Assembly (NCBI GenBank): GCA_025353985.1
Contig: JANXNT010000418.1
Span: 1-6,370, forward strand
Length of the DNA: 6,370 nucleotides
DNA from: Limnoglobus sp.
Lineage (GTDB): Bacteria; Planctomycetota; Planctomycetia; Gemmatales; Gemmataceae
Direction: 5' to 3'
A model generated the notes under the pieces. That model made no database searches. It was not told the DNA's origin and saw nothing but the letters and a program-made list of their open reading frames with translations. Below are positions 5,371 through 6,370 of the stretch, piece by piece; positions within the stretch are counted from its first letter, which is position 1, and each line of letters begins with the position of its first letter. A program made the translations under genes and the position numbers.

Positions 5371-6370
5371 TCACTTCCCCGCGATGCTCAGCTTCGCGCG
5401 GTAGAGCGATTTGCCGGCGGCGATGTAGAGCGTCTTCTTGTCTGCACCGGCGAAACAACAATTTCCGGTGTCGTCTGGCACCGGCAGGAAGCCGATCTTC
5501 ATGCCATCGGGTGTGAAGAATGCGATGCCGGCGGTGGCTTTCTTGCCCACCGTGGCCACGATCGTTCCATCGGCGGCGACGGCCATCCCGTCGATGCCGC
5601 GATCATCGCCAAAGTCGTAAAGCAACTTTTGTTTGTCGACGCTGCCATCGACGTGAAGTGGGTACGCGAGGAGTTGCCGTCGCTTCTTCGCGTCGCCATT
5701 CGTGATGGCGAGGTACAGCGTTTTGCCATCGGGGGAAATCGCGATACCGTTCGGCTTTTCGACATCGCTAATGATCTGCGTCACCTTGCCATCGGGGTCG
5801 ATGCGATACACCGATTCGGTGTCGATTTCGCGTTTCTCGTCACCGACGTAACGCGGATCGGTGAAGTAAACGCGGCCACTGCCATCGATCGTCAGATCGT
5901 TCGGCGAGTTGAATTTTTTGCCGTTCCAGGCGTCGGCCAGTGTCGTCACTTTGCCGTTGCGATCCGTAATACTGATGCGACGATTGCCGCCAACATTAGC
6001 ACCTTCGCAAGCGAGCAATCGGCCCTCGGCATCGAACTTCAAACCGTTCGTTCGCCCGCCGGGATCGCGGAAGACCGTCGTTTTGTTAGTGGCGGGGTCG
6101 TACTTCATCAGGCGATTGCCGATGTCCGAAAAATAGATGCAACCATCCGGCCCCAGCGTCGTGCCTTCGGTGAATTCGCCTTCATTCCAGAGCAATTCTA
6201 ACTTCTCGCCGGGTGCGAGAAACGTCGGCAGGCTCACTGGCTTCGCCTGAATGAACTGCCAGCGTTCGTCGAACAACCCCGCATCGACCACCTCGACCGC
6301 AGCAGAATCAACCTTCGTCGGCTTCGGTTTCAGCACCGCCCAGTCGCCGAGCCGCGGGTAGAGTTGCGCA
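5371..6370 (-). CDS. SMP-30/gluconolactonase/LRE-like beta-propeller protein (5' end missing)
   Basis: A six-bladed beta-propeller of the SMP-30 family, whose members are metal-dependent lactonases (gluconolactonase, Drp35) or related hydrolases; the substrate here is unknown. Counting from an internal GTG at 6336 (321 residues to the stop), the likely metal and substrate ligands are present: Glu in FTEGT (E57), Asn in RTNGL (N97), SPNDL (N146) and KPNGI (N196), and Asp in GIDGM (D249). The typical closing blade GNCCFAGADKKTLYIA is at 291-306. Blades repeat the DG-x-(I/V)-Y-F-(S/T)-D pattern. The frame stays open upstream of that GTG to the window edge, reading QLYPRLGDWA before it, and no ribosome binding site precedes the GTG. 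I therefore annotate the gene as partial, with its start outside the window. About 60 residues precede the usual EGP-like motif, which leaves room for a leader or an additional domain. No signal peptide is seen in the visible part. Confidence 0.88.
   Translation of the reverse strand, partial: AQLYPRLGDWAVLKPKPTKVDSAAVEVVDAGLFDERWQFIQAKPVSLPTFLAPGEKLELLWNEGEFTEGTTLGPDGCIYFSDIGNRLMKYDPATNKTTVFRDPGGRTNGLKFDAEGRLLACEGANVGGNRRISITDRNGKVTTLADAWNGKKFNSPNDLTIDGSGRVYFTDPRYVGDEKREIDTESVYRIDPDGKVTQIISDVEKPNGIAISPDGKTLYLAITNGDAKKRRQLLAYPLHVDGSVDKQKLLYDFGDDRGIDGMAVAADGTIVATVGKKATAGIAFFTPDGMKIGFLPVPDDTGNCCFAGADKKTLYIAAGKSLYRAKLSIAGK
5380..5398 (+). terminator. Possible weak hairpin downstream of the pyrophosphatase stop
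   Basis: CGCGA (5380-5384) and TCGCG (5394-5398) form a 5-bp inverted repeat with a 9-base loop, ten bases after the pyrophosphatase stop and inside the 3' end of the convergent SMP-30 gene. There is no T-run after it, so it is at best a weak candidate for ending rightward transcription. Confidence 0.2.

Noticed and set aside
5629..6201. Forward open frame (190 codons) opposite the SMP-30 gene
   Set aside because: It mirrors the beta-propeller coding frame; the reverse frame has all the family motifs.
1..6370. Mobile elements, CRISPR arrays, toxin-antitoxin or defence genes
   Set aside because: No transposase, integrase, direct-repeat array, nuclease or toxin-like gene was found; nearly all of the window is accounted for by six genes and short spacers.

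Overview
The window looks like ordinary chromosomal DNA from a GC-rich bacterium, most likely a planctomycete (possibly Gemmataceae). That is an inference from the GC-rich codon use, the style of the secreted Ig-like protein, the SMP-30 protein, and a compound palindromic spacer between two pilus genes. It is not proven by any marker gene. I see no rRNA, tRNA, CRISPR array, insertion sequence or phage gene.

Layout. Positions 1-3025 carry three leftward genes: the 5' two-thirds of a PilC/GspF inner-membrane platform protein (1-681, running off the left edge), a complete PilB/GspE assembly ATPase (786-2489), and a small DCC-family (DUF393/YuxK-like) thiol-disulfide protein (2630-3025). A 124-bp divergent spacer separates these from two rightward genes: a secreted protein built from two alternating types of beta-sandwich-like module (3150-4727) and a family I soluble inorganic pyrophosphatase (4822-5370). 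The last gene, leftward from the right edge (5371-6370), is an SMP-30/gluconolactonase-type beta-propeller that converges on the pyrophosphatase with no base between the two stop codons.

How the genes work together. PilB and PilC are the motor ATPase and membrane platform of a type IV pilus or type II secretion machine and are expected to act as a pair. The DCC protein upstream could be co-transcribed with them, but its function is not obviously linked. The secreted protein, pyrophosphatase and SMP-30 protein show no clear shared pathway.

I did not find a convincing new multi-gene system. The items most worth a second look are the nested palindromes between pilB and pilC, the A-B-A-B duplication in the secreted protein, an imperfect dyad around a possible -10 element upstream of pilB, and a second cysteine pair at the C-terminus of the DCC protein.
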